Shown here piece after piece: positions 39,789 through 48,123 of a stretch of DNA of 64,000 bases (positions are counted from its first letter, which is position 1; the number at the start of each line of letters is the position of its first letter). The translations under genes were made by a program, and so were the position numbers. Source of the stretch: Sphingomonas sp. Its GTDB lineage: Bacteria > Pseudomonadota > Alphaproteobacteria > Sphingomonadales > Sphingomonadaceae. Location: assembly GCA_017849555.1 (NCBI GenBank), contig JAFIGU010000062.1:118956-182955 (forward strand), read 5' to 3'. A model generated the notes under the pieces. That model made no database searches and had not been told where the DNA came from. It was given only the letters and a program-made list of their open reading frames with translations.

Positions 39789-40166
39789 ATGGGCGATACC
39801 ATTCGAGATGAATTTGCCTCGAACAGGGATAGGCTCTTCCTGCTTCGCCCTGGGTTCGAAGATCCGGCTTATCCGGAACAGACTTTCTATTGCTGGCATT
39901 GTGCGCTGCTGGAGGGCGTGCTGGCTTCCTTTCCGGGCCTTGCGCGCGGGCTCGACGTCGAGCGGATCGCATGGCCTCGTCCGAGGCGACCGGTTATCGA
40001 ATTGGTGGGCGAGGAGAACCAGTCGTTGCCTCTGCTCGTCCTGGCCGATGGTGAAATATCTCATTACCAAACCGGCAGCTATCGTGGACGTGTCTTCATA
40101 GCCGAGAAGGCCAAAATTCTGGCGGCCCTGTCAGAGCGACATGGATTTCCGCATCCCCACCCATGA
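39789..40166 (+). CDS. DUF3088-like small protein
   Basis: A 125-residue cytoplasmic protein. The N-terminal segment RDRLFLLRPGFEDP, then YCWHCALLEG, is the signature of DUF3088; the CWHC pair resembles a thioredoxin-like or metal-binding CxxC. GGAAGGAAG precedes the ATG at 39789; a longer frame back to 39705 lacks a start signal. It converges on the ABC transporter operon. Function unknown; the CxxC and the position beside sulfur genes hint at redox or metal handling. Confidence 0.75.
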   Translation: MGDTIRDEFASNRDRLFLLRPGFEDPAYPEQTFYCWHCALLEGVLASFPGLARGLDVERIAWPRPRRPVIELVGEENQSLPLLVLADGEISHYQTGSYRGRVFIAEKAKILAALSERHGFPHPHP

Positions 40167-40200
40167 TGGTTTTGAATGGATGATGACGTTCGTCCGGCAA

Positions 40201-41994
40201 TCAGGATGCGAGCGCCAGCTCGGCGGCGCTCGCGGAATCGGCGATCAGGCGCCGGGTGTAGGCATGCGCTGGCCGGTCGAGCACCGCATCGGCCTCGCCT
40301 TGCTCGACGATGCGCCCGTCCTTGAGGACGATGATATGATCGGCGATGACGCGCACGACCGCGAGGTCGTGGGTCACGAACAAGATGGTCAGCCCTTCCG
40401 CCTTGAGCCGCATGAGGAGATCGAGCACCGCCGCCTGGACCGACACGTCGAGCGCGGACGTGATCTCGTCGCAGATCAGCACCTCGGGCTCGCACAGCAG
40501 CGCCCGCGCGATCGCGACCCGCTGACGCTCGCCGCCCGAAAGCTTCCCGGGCCGGCGATCGAGCACGGTCGCGGGCAGCGCGACGCGCGCGATCGCGGCC
40601 CGCGCGCGCTCGCGCGCTTCCTGGGCGCTGACGGGGAAAAAGTGCCGAACCACCGCGACGAGGTTATCCGCCACGTTTTGACGCGGGTTGAGCGCGCGGA
40701 ACGGATTCTGGAAGATATATTGGATACGGCGGCGCAGGTCCCTGGCGCGCGGGGATGATCCGATGCCGATCGGCGTGCCGCCGATGACGAGCTCGCCGGT
40801 GACGGCGGAACCCAGCCCGCCGAGTGCGCGGGCGAGCGTGGTCTTGCCCGACCCCGACTGGCCGACGATCGCGGTGCATTGCCGCGCCTGCACCGAAAAT
40901 CCGACGTCGAACAGCACTTGATTGGCGCCATAATAAGCGTCGATGCCCGCCGCGGTAAGCAGGGCAGGCCGATCGGCCGGCGCCGGCGTGGAAGGCTGGG
41001 CGGTGCGGCGCTCCAGCGGTGTCTGAAGCAGCGGGTGGTGGCATGCGACGAAGGTGCCCGATACGCCTTCCGTCAGCCTCGGCTCGGTCGCGCGGCAGAG
41101 GTCGGTGGCGCGGGCGCAGCGCGGCGCGAAGGCACAGCCGTCGGGACGCTGGCCGGGGGACGGGGCGTGGCCGGGAATATGGCTCAGCGCGTGTCGCCGG
41201 TCGACGCCGGGCATCGCGCCGAGCAGGCCGCGCGTATAGGGGTGCATCGGCTGGGCGAAGATCGCGCGGCTGTCGGCCACTTCCGCCAGCCGGCCGGCGT
41301 AGAGCACCGCGGCACGGTCGACGAGATCCTGCACGACGGAGAGGTCGTGCGAGATATAGACGGCCGCGACGCCCTGTTCCCGGCAATAACCGCGGATGAG
41401 ATCGAGCACCTGCGCCTGCGTGATCACGTCGAGCGCGGTGGTCGGCTCGTCGAGCACGATCACGCGCGGGCGCAGGATGAAGGCGAGCGCCAGAAGCACG
41501 CGCTGTTGCTGGCCGCCCGAAAGCTGGTGCGGATAGCGGCGCAGGAAGGCCGGATCGTTCGGAAGGCCGACGTCCGCCAACGCCGCCGCGACCGCGGCTG
41601 CGCGCGCCGCGGGCGGCAGCTCGCGCCGGTGAATGGCCAGCGTCTCCGACAATGAGCCGCCGATCCGTGCGAGGGGGTTGAGCGCCATCGCCGGGTCCTG
41701 CGGGACATGCGCGATCAGCCGTCCCCGCGCGGCGCGTCTTTCGCCGTCGGTGAGCGCGAGGATGTCCTGGCCGTCGACCAGCACCGATCCGCCCGTGATG
41801 CGCGTCCCGCGCCGGGCATAGCCGAGCAGCGCATTGGCCAGCGTCGTCTTGCCGCTGCCCGATTCGCCGACCAGCCCGAGGATCTCGCCGGGCGCGAGCG
41901 TCAGCGATATATCGGCGACGATCGGCGCGCCGCGCGGCGCCAGGTCGACGCGCAGGTCGCGCACGACCAGCGCCGGGGAGGCGGCGGGCATCAC
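40201..41994 (-). CDS. ABC importer ATPase with two fused NBDs (DppD-DppF type)
   Basis: A 597-residue protein with two complete ATPase domains. The first (about residues 8-260) has GESGSGKT, QLSGGQQQR and VIVLDEPTTALD. It is followed by the oligopeptide-family Cys segment (CAFAPRCARATDLC). The second (about 345-590) has GQSGSGKT, LSGGERQR and LICDEITSALD, ending with DLAVV and a His switch (THDLAV). It drives the peptide/nickel-class importer formed by the two permeases upstream. It overlaps the permease stop (GTGATG). Confidence 0.94.
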   Translation of the reverse strand: MMPAASPALVVRDLRVDLAPRGAPIVADISLTLAPGEILGLVGESGSGKTTLANALLGYARRGTRITGGSVLVDGQDILALTDGERRAARGRLIAHVPQDPAMALNPLARIGGSLSETLAIHRRELPPAARAAAVAAALADVGLPNDPAFLRRYPHQLSGGQQQRVLLALAFILRPRVIVLDEPTTALDVITQAQVLDLIRGYCREQGVAAVYISHDLSVVQDLVDRAAVLYAGRLAEVADSRAIFAQPMHPYTRGLLGAMPGVDRRHALSHIPGHAPSPGQRPDGCAFAPRCARATDLCRATEPRLTEGVSGTFVACHHPLLQTPLERRTAQPSTPAPADRPALLTAAGIDAYYGANQVLFDVGFSVQARQCTAIVGQSGSGKTTLARALGGLGSAVTGELVIGGTPIGIGSSPRARDLRRRIQYIFQNPFRALNPRQNVADNLVAVVRHFFPVSAQEARERARAAIARVALPATVLDRRPGKLSGGERQRVAIARALLCEPEVLICDEITSALDVSVQAAVLDLLMRLKAEGLTILFVTHDLAVVRVIADHIIVLKDGRIVEQGEADAVLDRPAHAYTRRLIADSASAAELALAS

Positions 41995-42833
41995 GCTTCC
42001 TCCTCGATGCGGGCGTTGATGCGGCCGATGCCCTCGGCGATGAGGTTGGTACCGAGCGCGAACAGCGCGATCATCGCCACCGGCGCCAGCACCGCCCAGG
42101 GCTGTACGAGCAGGCCGGCGCGATTCTCGTTGATCATCAGCCCCCAGTCGGCGGCCGGCGGCGCGACGCCATAGCCGAGGAAACTGAGGCCGGAGAGCAT
42201 CCCGATCGCCCAGGTCAGCATCACCCCGAACTGGACGAGCAGCGGCGTGATCATATTGGGCAGCACCTCGCGGAGCAGGATATGCGCGGAGGAGAAACCC
42301 ATCATGCGCGCGCTATCGACATATTCCTGCTCGACGATCCCCAGCGTCACGCCGCGCGACAGGCGAATGACGCCGGGCAGAAAGGCGATCGCGACGAGCA
42401 GCACGATGAGCCACGGCGCGCGCCCCAGCATCGAAACGACGAGGAGGACGAGGATGAGGTCGGGAAAGGCGAACAGCACGTCCGTCGACCAGACGACGCC
42501 CTGGTCCACCGCGCCCTTGCGATAGGCGCTCAACATCCCGATCGCCGCGCCGGCGGCGAGCGCGAGGATCGAGGCGGCGATGCTCATCCAGAATATCGAA
42601 AGGCCACCCGCCAGCAGCCGCGACCAGATGTCGCGACCGAGATAGTCATAGCCCAGCCAGGCGCCGGCCCCGGGCGGGCCGTAAGGGGCGCCGATCAGGG
42701 CATTGGGATCGTGCGGCGCGAGCCACGGCCCCGGCAATGCGATCGCGAGCACGGCCGCCAGCAGCACCGTCCCTGCGCGGATCTGGCGCTCGTTGCGCCA
42801 TCGGTTTGGCCTGCGCCGGCGGCTCGTCATCAT
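41991..42833 (-). CDS. ABC importer permease, DppC type
   Basis: A 280-residue inner-membrane permease of the peptide/nickel class. An N-terminal helix precedes LGYDYLGRDIWSRLLAG, followed by five further helices. The EAA loop is YVDSARMMGFSSAHILLREVLPN. It overlaps both neighbours (ATGA with dppB-type, GTGATG with the ATPase), which indicates a single translationally coupled operon. Confidence 0.94.
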   Translation of the reverse strand: MMTSRRRRPNRWRNERQIRAGTVLLAAVLAIALPGPWLAPHDPNALIGAPYGPPGAGAWLGYDYLGRDIWSRLLAGGLSIFWMSIAASILALAAGAAIGMLSAYRKGAVDQGVVWSTDVLFAFPDLILVLLVVSMLGRAPWLIVLLVAIAFLPGVIRLSRGVTLGIVEQEYVDSARMMGFSSAHILLREVLPNMITPLLVQFGVMLTWAIGMLSGLSFLGYGVAPPAADWGLMINENRAGLLVQPWAVLAPVAMIALFALGTNLIAEGIGRINARIEEEA

Positions 42834-43915
42834 GCGCCTCCCGCGCGCAGGCGCAGTCTTGCCCCGGTGCCGCTACGTAGCCGGGGCCGGGTCGTCGTGC
42901 GCAGCCGCGGCGTCAGCAGAACGGTCGCGAAGTCCGCGACGAGATTGATGAAGACGACGGCGATCGCGGTCAGCAGCGCGATCGCCTGGACGACCGGAAT
43001 GTCGCGTGTCTCGATCGCCGCGTTGAGCGCGCTGCCGATTCCCGGATAGCTGAACACCACCTCCACGATCAGCGCGCCGCCCAGCACCATCCGCGTCGCC
43101 ATCGCGAAGCCCTGGATGACCGGGGGGAGCGCATTGGGCACGGCATGGCGCCAGACGATGCGCCGTTCCGGCAGGCCCCGCAGCCGGGCGGCGGCGATAT
43201 AGTCCGCCTCGAGCGTCTCGGTCAGGCTCGCGCGGATCAGCCGGGTGAGGAAGGGCAGGACGAGCAGCAGCAGCGTCGTCGCCGGCAGCACCAGATAGAG
43301 CGGCTGGGCAAAGGGCGACAGCGACGGATCGAGGATCGATACGGCGGGCAGGATCGCCAGCGGACCGGTGGAGAAGAGCAGGATCAGCGCCACCGCGATC
43401 GCGAAGGGCGGCACCGCCTTGAACCCGATCAGCAGCGTCATCGCTGTGCGGTCGAACCGGCTGTCGCGCTTCACCGCCATCGCCACCCCGAGGAGGAAGG
43501 CGGCGGGCGCGGTGACGAGCAGGACGAAGATCATCAGCGCGATGCTGTTGCCGAGCCGCTCGATGACGAGGCCAAAGGCCGGCACGTTGGAATCGAGCGA
43601 ATTGCCGAAATCGCCGACCGCGACATGACGCAGCCAGTCGACATATTGCACCGCGATCGGCCGGTTGAGGCCGAGCTGCTCGCGCAGGATCGCAACCGCC
43701 TTGTCGGTCGCCTCGGGGCCGAGGATGACGCGTGCGGGATCGGAGGGGAGGGCGAGCGTCGCGAGATAGACGATCGCGCTCACCGCCAGCACCGTTCCGA
43801 ACCCCGCCAACAGGCGGCCGGCCAGCCACGGGAACCAGCCGGGGAGCGGCAGCCGTGCCGCCTGCCAGCGATCCACGATACCGACGGAGGGGGGCGCGCC
43901 CGCCTGTGTCGCCAT
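42830..43915 (-). CDS. ABC importer permease, DppB type
   Basis: A 361-residue inner-membrane permease. There is a first helix near residues 35-55, the family motif LGLNRPIAVQYVDWL in the periplasmic loop, and five more helices; the EAA loop reads YIAAARLRGLPERRIVWRHAVPNALPP. The basic C-terminal tail (PRLRSGTGARLRLRAGG) is longer than usual. The ATG at 43915 overlaps the stop of the binding-protein gene by one base. The long in-frame extension upstream runs through that gene and was rejected. Confidence 0.93.
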   Translation of the reverse strand: MATQAGAPPSVGIVDRWQAARLPLPGWFPWLAGRLLAGFGTVLAVSAIVYLATLALPSDPARVILGPEATDKAVAILREQLGLNRPIAVQYVDWLRHVAVGDFGNSLDSNVPAFGLVIERLGNSIALMIFVLLVTAPAAFLLGVAMAVKRDSRFDRTAMTLLIGFKAVPPFAIAVALILLFSTGPLAILPAVSILDPSLSPFAQPLYLVLPATTLLLLVLPFLTRLIRASLTETLEADYIAAARLRGLPERRIVWRHAVPNALPPVIQGFAMATRMVLGGALIVEVVFSYPGIGSALNAAIETRDIPVVQAIALLTAIAVVFINLVADFATVLLTPRLRTTTRPRLRSGTGARLRLRAGGA

Positions 43916-45468
43916 TATGCGTCCTTCCGCCAGAATTCGTCGACGCGCCAGCCGCCGAACTGGGTCTTTTCCGCCACCAGGCCGCCGATCGTGTCGCGCG
44001 CGGCGGCCCGGACATGGGTGAAGCCCCAGATCAGCAGGCTGCCCCGGTCGTGCTGGATATGCTGTGCCTCGTGCACCAGCGGTTTGCGCTTCTCGACGTC
44101 GGGCTGCGACAGCGCCGCGTTGATCAGCGCGCCAAACCTCGGATCGTGGAAGTTGGTGCGGTTGATGATCGCGTCGGGCGCGTCGTAATGGAGCGCGCTT
44201 GCCAGGAAGCCGCGCGCCGGAATCCCCCCGGTGGTGATCGCCCGGCCGGGCGGCGCAGGCACGGCGAAGCTTGCCGCATCGAGCCGCTCGACCTTGAGGT
44301 CCAGCCCCGATTTGCGCGCCTGTTCGGCAAAGACCAGCGCCGCGGGCGCGCCGGCGGCATTGGCGGTGATGGTGAGCGCGAGCGAGGGGTGACCGGCCTG
44401 CGCCAACAGCCATTTCGCTTTGTCCGGATCGTGCGCGCGCTGGGCGATATCGTGATCATAGGTCGGGTCGTGCGGCGAATAGAGATCGTTGCCCGTCGTC
44501 CCTTCGCCGTGCAGCGCGCGTTTCACCAGGTCGGGGCGGTCGGCGAGAAGCCGCAGCGCCTGTCGAACGCGCACGTCCGACAGCGCCGGGTGCAGCACGT
44601 TCATGTCGAGCGACTGGACATTATTGGTGGGTGAGGTGACGACCTTCACCCCCGGCGACCGGCGGAGCAGCTGCGCCTGCTCCACCGGCACGAGGTCGGC
44701 AAGATCGATCTGCCCGGACTGGAGCGCATAGGCGCGCGCCGTCTGGTCCTTGAACTCGATGATCTCGAGCTCGTCGACATAGGGCTGGCCGGGTTTGAAA
44801 TAATTCTCGAATCTGGTGAAGGTCGACCTCTGGCCCGGCTTGAAACTCTTCAGGCGGAACGGGCCGCAGCCCACGACATTGTGCACCGGGTCATAATCGG
44901 TCGGGACGATGCCGCCGAAACTGATCCAGGTATCCATCAGCGCGACCAGCCCCTTGCCGGGATGTGCGTGGAGCCGCACCGTCCGCGGGTCGAGCGTCTC
45001 GATCGTGTCGCGGTTCACCGCGGCGACCAGCCCCGCGTAGGGTGAGGCGAGCTGCGGATCGGAAATACGGCGGATGGAATAGACGAGGTCCTCGGCCGAG
45101 ACGGTCTTGCCGTGGTGGAATTCCAGTCCCTGGTGCAGGCGGATGACCACGCTCTGTCCGTCGGGCGCGATCTCGGTGCTTTCGGCGAGCGCGCCGGTGG
45201 GCTCGCATGCCTTGGTCCATTCCCACAATTTGGAATAGATCGCCCAGCCGCGGATGATGCCCGCGCCGACCGGCTTGTGCGCGTCGAGGTTGCCGGCCTG
45301 GGTCGGCTCGATCGTTCCGATGCGCAAACGGCCGCCGCGTCTGGGCTTGCCTTCGTCCACACCGGCCTGCGGCGCGCGCGCGCCGCCGCATCCGGCGAGC
45401 AGGCCGAGGCCGGTCATCCCGGCGGTGGCGAGGAGCCCGCGGCGATCGAGCAGCAGCGGGGCGATCAT
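43915..45468 (-). CDS. Solute-binding lipoprotein of peptide-class ABC importer (SBP_bac_5)
   Basis: A 517-residue periplasmic binding protein. The N-terminus has a twin-Arg (LDRRGLLATAG) and a lipobox (GLLAGC), then the DppA/OppA-type fold: GLEFHHGKTVSAEDLVYSIRRI, FGGIVPTDY and GCGPFRLKSF. Together with the LLM oxidoreductase that overlaps it by 4 bases (ATGA), it suggests import of an organosulfur or peptide-like ligand. A close paralogue without its own permeases is at 57534-59075. The ORF extends far upstream in frame, but the signal peptide fixes the start. Confidence 0.93.
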   Translation of the reverse strand: MIAPLLLDRRGLLATAGMTGLGLLAGCGGARAPQAGVDEGKPRRGGRLRIGTIEPTQAGNLDAHKPVGAGIIRGWAIYSKLWEWTKACEPTGALAESTEIAPDGQSVVIRLHQGLEFHHGKTVSAEDLVYSIRRISDPQLASPYAGLVAAVNRDTIETLDPRTVRLHAHPGKGLVALMDTWISFGGIVPTDYDPVHNVVGCGPFRLKSFKPGQRSTFTRFENYFKPGQPYVDELEIIEFKDQTARAYALQSGQIDLADLVPVEQAQLLRRSPGVKVVTSPTNNVQSLDMNVLHPALSDVRVRQALRLLADRPDLVKRALHGEGTTGNDLYSPHDPTYDHDIAQRAHDPDKAKWLLAQAGHPSLALTITANAAGAPAALVFAEQARKSGLDLKVERLDAASFAVPAPPGRAITTGGIPARGFLASALHYDAPDAIINRTNFHDPRFGALINAALSQPDVEKRKPLVHEAQHIQHDRGSLLIWGFTHVRAAARDTIGGLVAEKTQFGGWRVDEFWRKDA

Positions 45469-46712
45469 GCGATCAGCCGTTCCTTGGGCTCGGCGGCGAC
45501 GCGGCGGGTGACGGTCGCGGGCCGTTCGGCCGGGCGCGGCGCGCGCAGGCTGCCGATGTCGAACCCGTGATCGAGGTCGAGGAGCGGGAAGAGCAGATCG
45601 GCCACCCGATGCGCCTCGCCGACCAGCGGAAAACCGGAGAGGATGAAGGCGCTGGCGCCCTGTTCGGCATATTCCCTGAGCCGCGCGGCGACATTCTCGG
45701 CGCTGCCGACCAGCGTCGTGCCCGATGCGGGGCCCATGATGTCGAAGCCGAACCAGGCCGGCCCGACCCAGACGTTGGGATAGATTTCGAGATCGCGCGC
45801 GCCCGGCAGGCGGCCTTGCCGCACGGTCTCGATATTGCGCTGCACCTGCGGATCGGGGCTGCGATAGGTTTCGATCGTCTCGCCGGGCGGCAGCCGCATC
45901 TCGATCGAGCGGCGCGCATGCTCGACCGAGGATTTGGACAGCAGCCACTCGGCATGCGCCCAGGCTTCCTCTTCGGTTTCCCGCACGATGATCTGGAGCC
46001 GGGTGCCATATTCCAGCGTGCGGCCGATCTTCGCGGCTTCGGCGCCGACGCGGCGGAACTTGTCGCCGAGCAGCGGCGGCGTGTTGGCGAAGCTGAGATA
46101 GACGTCGAGCAGCTCGGCCGAATGCGCGACGCCCGGCGCCGAGGTCCCGGCGCCCCAGAGCGGCACGCCGCCCGGCTGGTGCGGCCCCGCCCATATCGAC
46201 ATCGGCGCCGCACCCTCGCCGCGCGGGGCGATCTTGACGAACGCGCCGTCATAGCCGCTGCGATCGCCCGCGTAGACGCGGCGGAAGGCGTCCCAATATT
46301 CGCGGCTGAATTCATAACGCTGGTCGTGCGGATAATGGACGCCCAGCGCCGCCAGCCCCGCATCATTGCCGTTCACGACATTGAAGATCAGGCGGCCGCC
46401 CGAAAAATGATCGAAGGTCTGCGCCCATTTCGCCAGCACGGCGGGCTGGATCTCGCCCGGATGCTGCGCGACGAGGAAACGCAGCCGCTCCGTCGCGCCG
46501 ATCATCGCCGGGGCGACGGCCAGCGTCTCATAGCTGCTGGTGCCCAGCAGCACCCCGTAGAAGCCCAGCCGGTCGGCAGTGACCGCGATCTGCTGGAGAT
46601 CGTCGAAACCGGTCTCCCAGCGGCCTTCGGGCGCCCAGGGATAAGGCCCGTCGGGCGCGGTGAGATACCAGAGGAGCTTGATCGGGGGCGAGGCAGGGGC
46701 AGGGCGCGACAT
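45465..46712 (-). CDS. SsuD-family FMN-dependent monooxygenase (LLM class), first of three
   Basis: A 415-residue luciferase-like monooxygenase. The SsuD signature runs LLWYLTAPDGPYPW, then LQQIAVTADRLGFYGVLLGT, FNVVNGNDAGLAALGV, LQIIVRETEEEAW and the C-terminal EYAEQGASAFILSGFP. SsuD enzymes use FMNH2 and O2 to split C-S bonds of sulfonates, releasing sulfite. It is the first gene after a perfect sigma-54 promoter and heads the importer operon. GAAAG precedes the ATG. It shares high similarity with the next gene upstream. Substrate not predictable. Confidence 0.92.
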   Translation of the reverse strand: MSRPAPASPPIKLLWYLTAPDGPYPWAPEGRWETGFDDLQQIAVTADRLGFYGVLLGTSSYETLAVAPAMIGATERLRFLVAQHPGEIQPAVLAKWAQTFDHFSGGRLIFNVVNGNDAGLAALGVHYPHDQRYEFSREYWDAFRRVYAGDRSGYDGAFVKIAPRGEGAAPMSIWAGPHQPGGVPLWGAGTSAPGVAHSAELLDVYLSFANTPPLLGDKFRRVGAEAAKIGRTLEYGTRLQIIVRETEEEAWAHAEWLLSKSSVEHARRSIEMRLPPGETIETYRSPDPQVQRNIETVRQGRLPGARDLEIYPNVWVGPAWFGFDIMGPASGTTLVGSAENVAARLREYAEQGASAFILSGFPLVGEAHRVADLLFPLLDLDHGFDIGSLRAPRPAERPATVTRRVAAEPKERLIA

Positions 46713-46762
46713 GAAGCTTTCTTTCCCGGGTGACGGTCTCGGCGGGTGCTTGGCGTCGCGGC

Positions 46763-46777
46763 GCAAGGGTTGTGCCA
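46763..46777 (-). promoter_or_regulatory. Sigma-54 promoter of monooxygenase-ABC importer operon
   Basis: Read on the minus strand: TGGCAC-AACCC-TTGC, an exact match to the core consensus. It lies in the 188-base gap between two monooxygenase genes; the start site is expected near 46751, giving a leader of about 40 bases before the ATG at 46712. Confidence 0.8.
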
Positions 46778-46900
46778 ATTGCCGCGATCCGCGAAAATCC
46801 GGGCATCCGCCGCCGGATCGCGCACGCCGGTGTTGAAAATTCACCTGGGGCTGCGGCCGCCAGATGATCGAATCGGTGCATCGGAAGGTCGCCAGCCGGA

Positions 46901-48097
46901 TCAGCGGCGACCGCCTGCGCGGCGCAAGCGACTGCCCGATACGGGGAGGTCGAAGCCATGATCGATATCGAGAAGCGGGAAGACAAGATCGGCGAAACGC
47001 TGCGCCTCGCTGATCAGCGGATAGCCCGACAGAATGAACGCGCCGGTTCCCTGCGCCGCATATTCGGTGAGCCGCGCGGCGACATTCTCCGCGCTGCCGA
47101 CCAATGCCGTCCCCGCCAGCGGCGATACGATGTTGAACCCGAACAGGCTCGGTCCGACCCAGACATTCGGGTAGATTTCGAGATCTCTGGCGCGCGGCAG
47201 ACGCCCCGCGCGCACCGCGGCGAGGTTCGCCTCCACCTGCGGATCGGGGCTATGATAGCTCTCGATCGTCTCGCCGCGCGGGATCTGCATCTCGATCGAC
47301 TGGCGCGCATAGTCGATATGCGTGTGGTCGAGCAGCCACTGGGCATAGTCCCACGCCTCTTCCTCGGTCTCGCGCACGATGATCTGGAGACGGGTGCCAT
47401 AGTCGAGCCTGCGCCCGATCCTGGCGGCTTCCGCGCCGACCGCGCGGAACTTGTCGCCGAGCCTGGGCGGGGTGTCGGCGAAGCTCAGATAGGTGTCGAG
47501 CAGCTTGACCGAATGCGCCACACCAGCGGGCGAGGTGCCCGCTCCCCATAACGGGACGCCGCCCGGCTGGACCGGCTGAAGCGGCGGTTCCTTCGCGCCG
47601 CGCCGGCCGAGACCATATTCGGCCGGCGCCGGCGCCAGCTTGATGAAGCGCCCGTCGTAACCGTCGCGCTGGCCGGTGTAGAAGCGGCGGAACGCGTCCC
47701 AATATTCGAAGCTGAAATCATATCGTTCGTCATGCTCGTAGTTCACGCCGAACGCGGGCAGGATCAGGTCGTTGCCGTTGACGACATTGTACAGCATCCG
47801 GCCACCCGACAGCCGGTCCTGCGTCAGCGCGATCTGCGCCAGCTTGACGGGGGAGAGGAGGCCCGGGTGGATCGCGGCGAGAAAGCGCATCCGCTTCGTC
47901 ACGCCGAACATCGCCGAGGAGACGGTGAGAACGTCGTCGGACAATCCCGTCCCCAGCAAGGCGCCATAATAGCCGAGCCGGTCGATCGTCGCCGCCAGTT
48001 GCTGGAGGTGGCGGAAATCGGTGTTCCAACGGCCCTCGGGCTCCCACGGAAAGGGGCCGTCGGGGGCGGTGAGATACCACAGGATCTTGATGCTCAT
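46901..48097 (-). CDS. SsuD-family FMN-dependent monooxygenase, second of three
   Basis: A 398-residue paralogue of the gene at 45465-46712 (ILWYLTAPDGPFPWEPEGRW; YNVVNGNDLILPAFGV; RLQIIVRETEEEAWDYAQWLL; AAQGTGAFILSGYPLI). A strong AAGGAGG precedes the ATG at 48097. It follows the TonB receptor by 26 bases and should share its transcript. It has a short insertion (PAPAEYGLGRRGAKEPP, about residues 178-194) near the active-site mouth that its paralogue lacks, so substrate range may differ. Confidence 0.92.
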   Translation of the reverse strand: MSIKILWYLTAPDGPFPWEPEGRWNTDFRHLQQLAATIDRLGYYGALLGTGLSDDVLTVSSAMFGVTKRMRFLAAIHPGLLSPVKLAQIALTQDRLSGGRMLYNVVNGNDLILPAFGVNYEHDERYDFSFEYWDAFRRFYTGQRDGYDGRFIKLAPAPAEYGLGRRGAKEPPLQPVQPGGVPLWGAGTSPAGVAHSVKLLDTYLSFADTPPRLGDKFRAVGAEAARIGRRLDYGTRLQIIVRETEEEAWDYAQWLLDHTHIDYARQSIEMQIPRGETIESYHSPDPQVEANLAAVRAGRLPRARDLEIYPNVWVGPSLFGFNIVSPLAGTALVGSAENVAARLTEYAAQGTGAFILSGYPLISEAQRFADLVFPLLDIDHGFDLPVSGSRLRRAGGRR

Positions 48098-48123
48098 GCG
48101 AAATGCCCTCCTTGAACGATGCG

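Noticed and set aside
43916-44413. 527-codon version of the DppB-type permease
   Set aside because: The extra N-terminus is a shadow inside the binding-protein gene; ATG 43915 overlaps that gene's stop as expected in a coupled operon.
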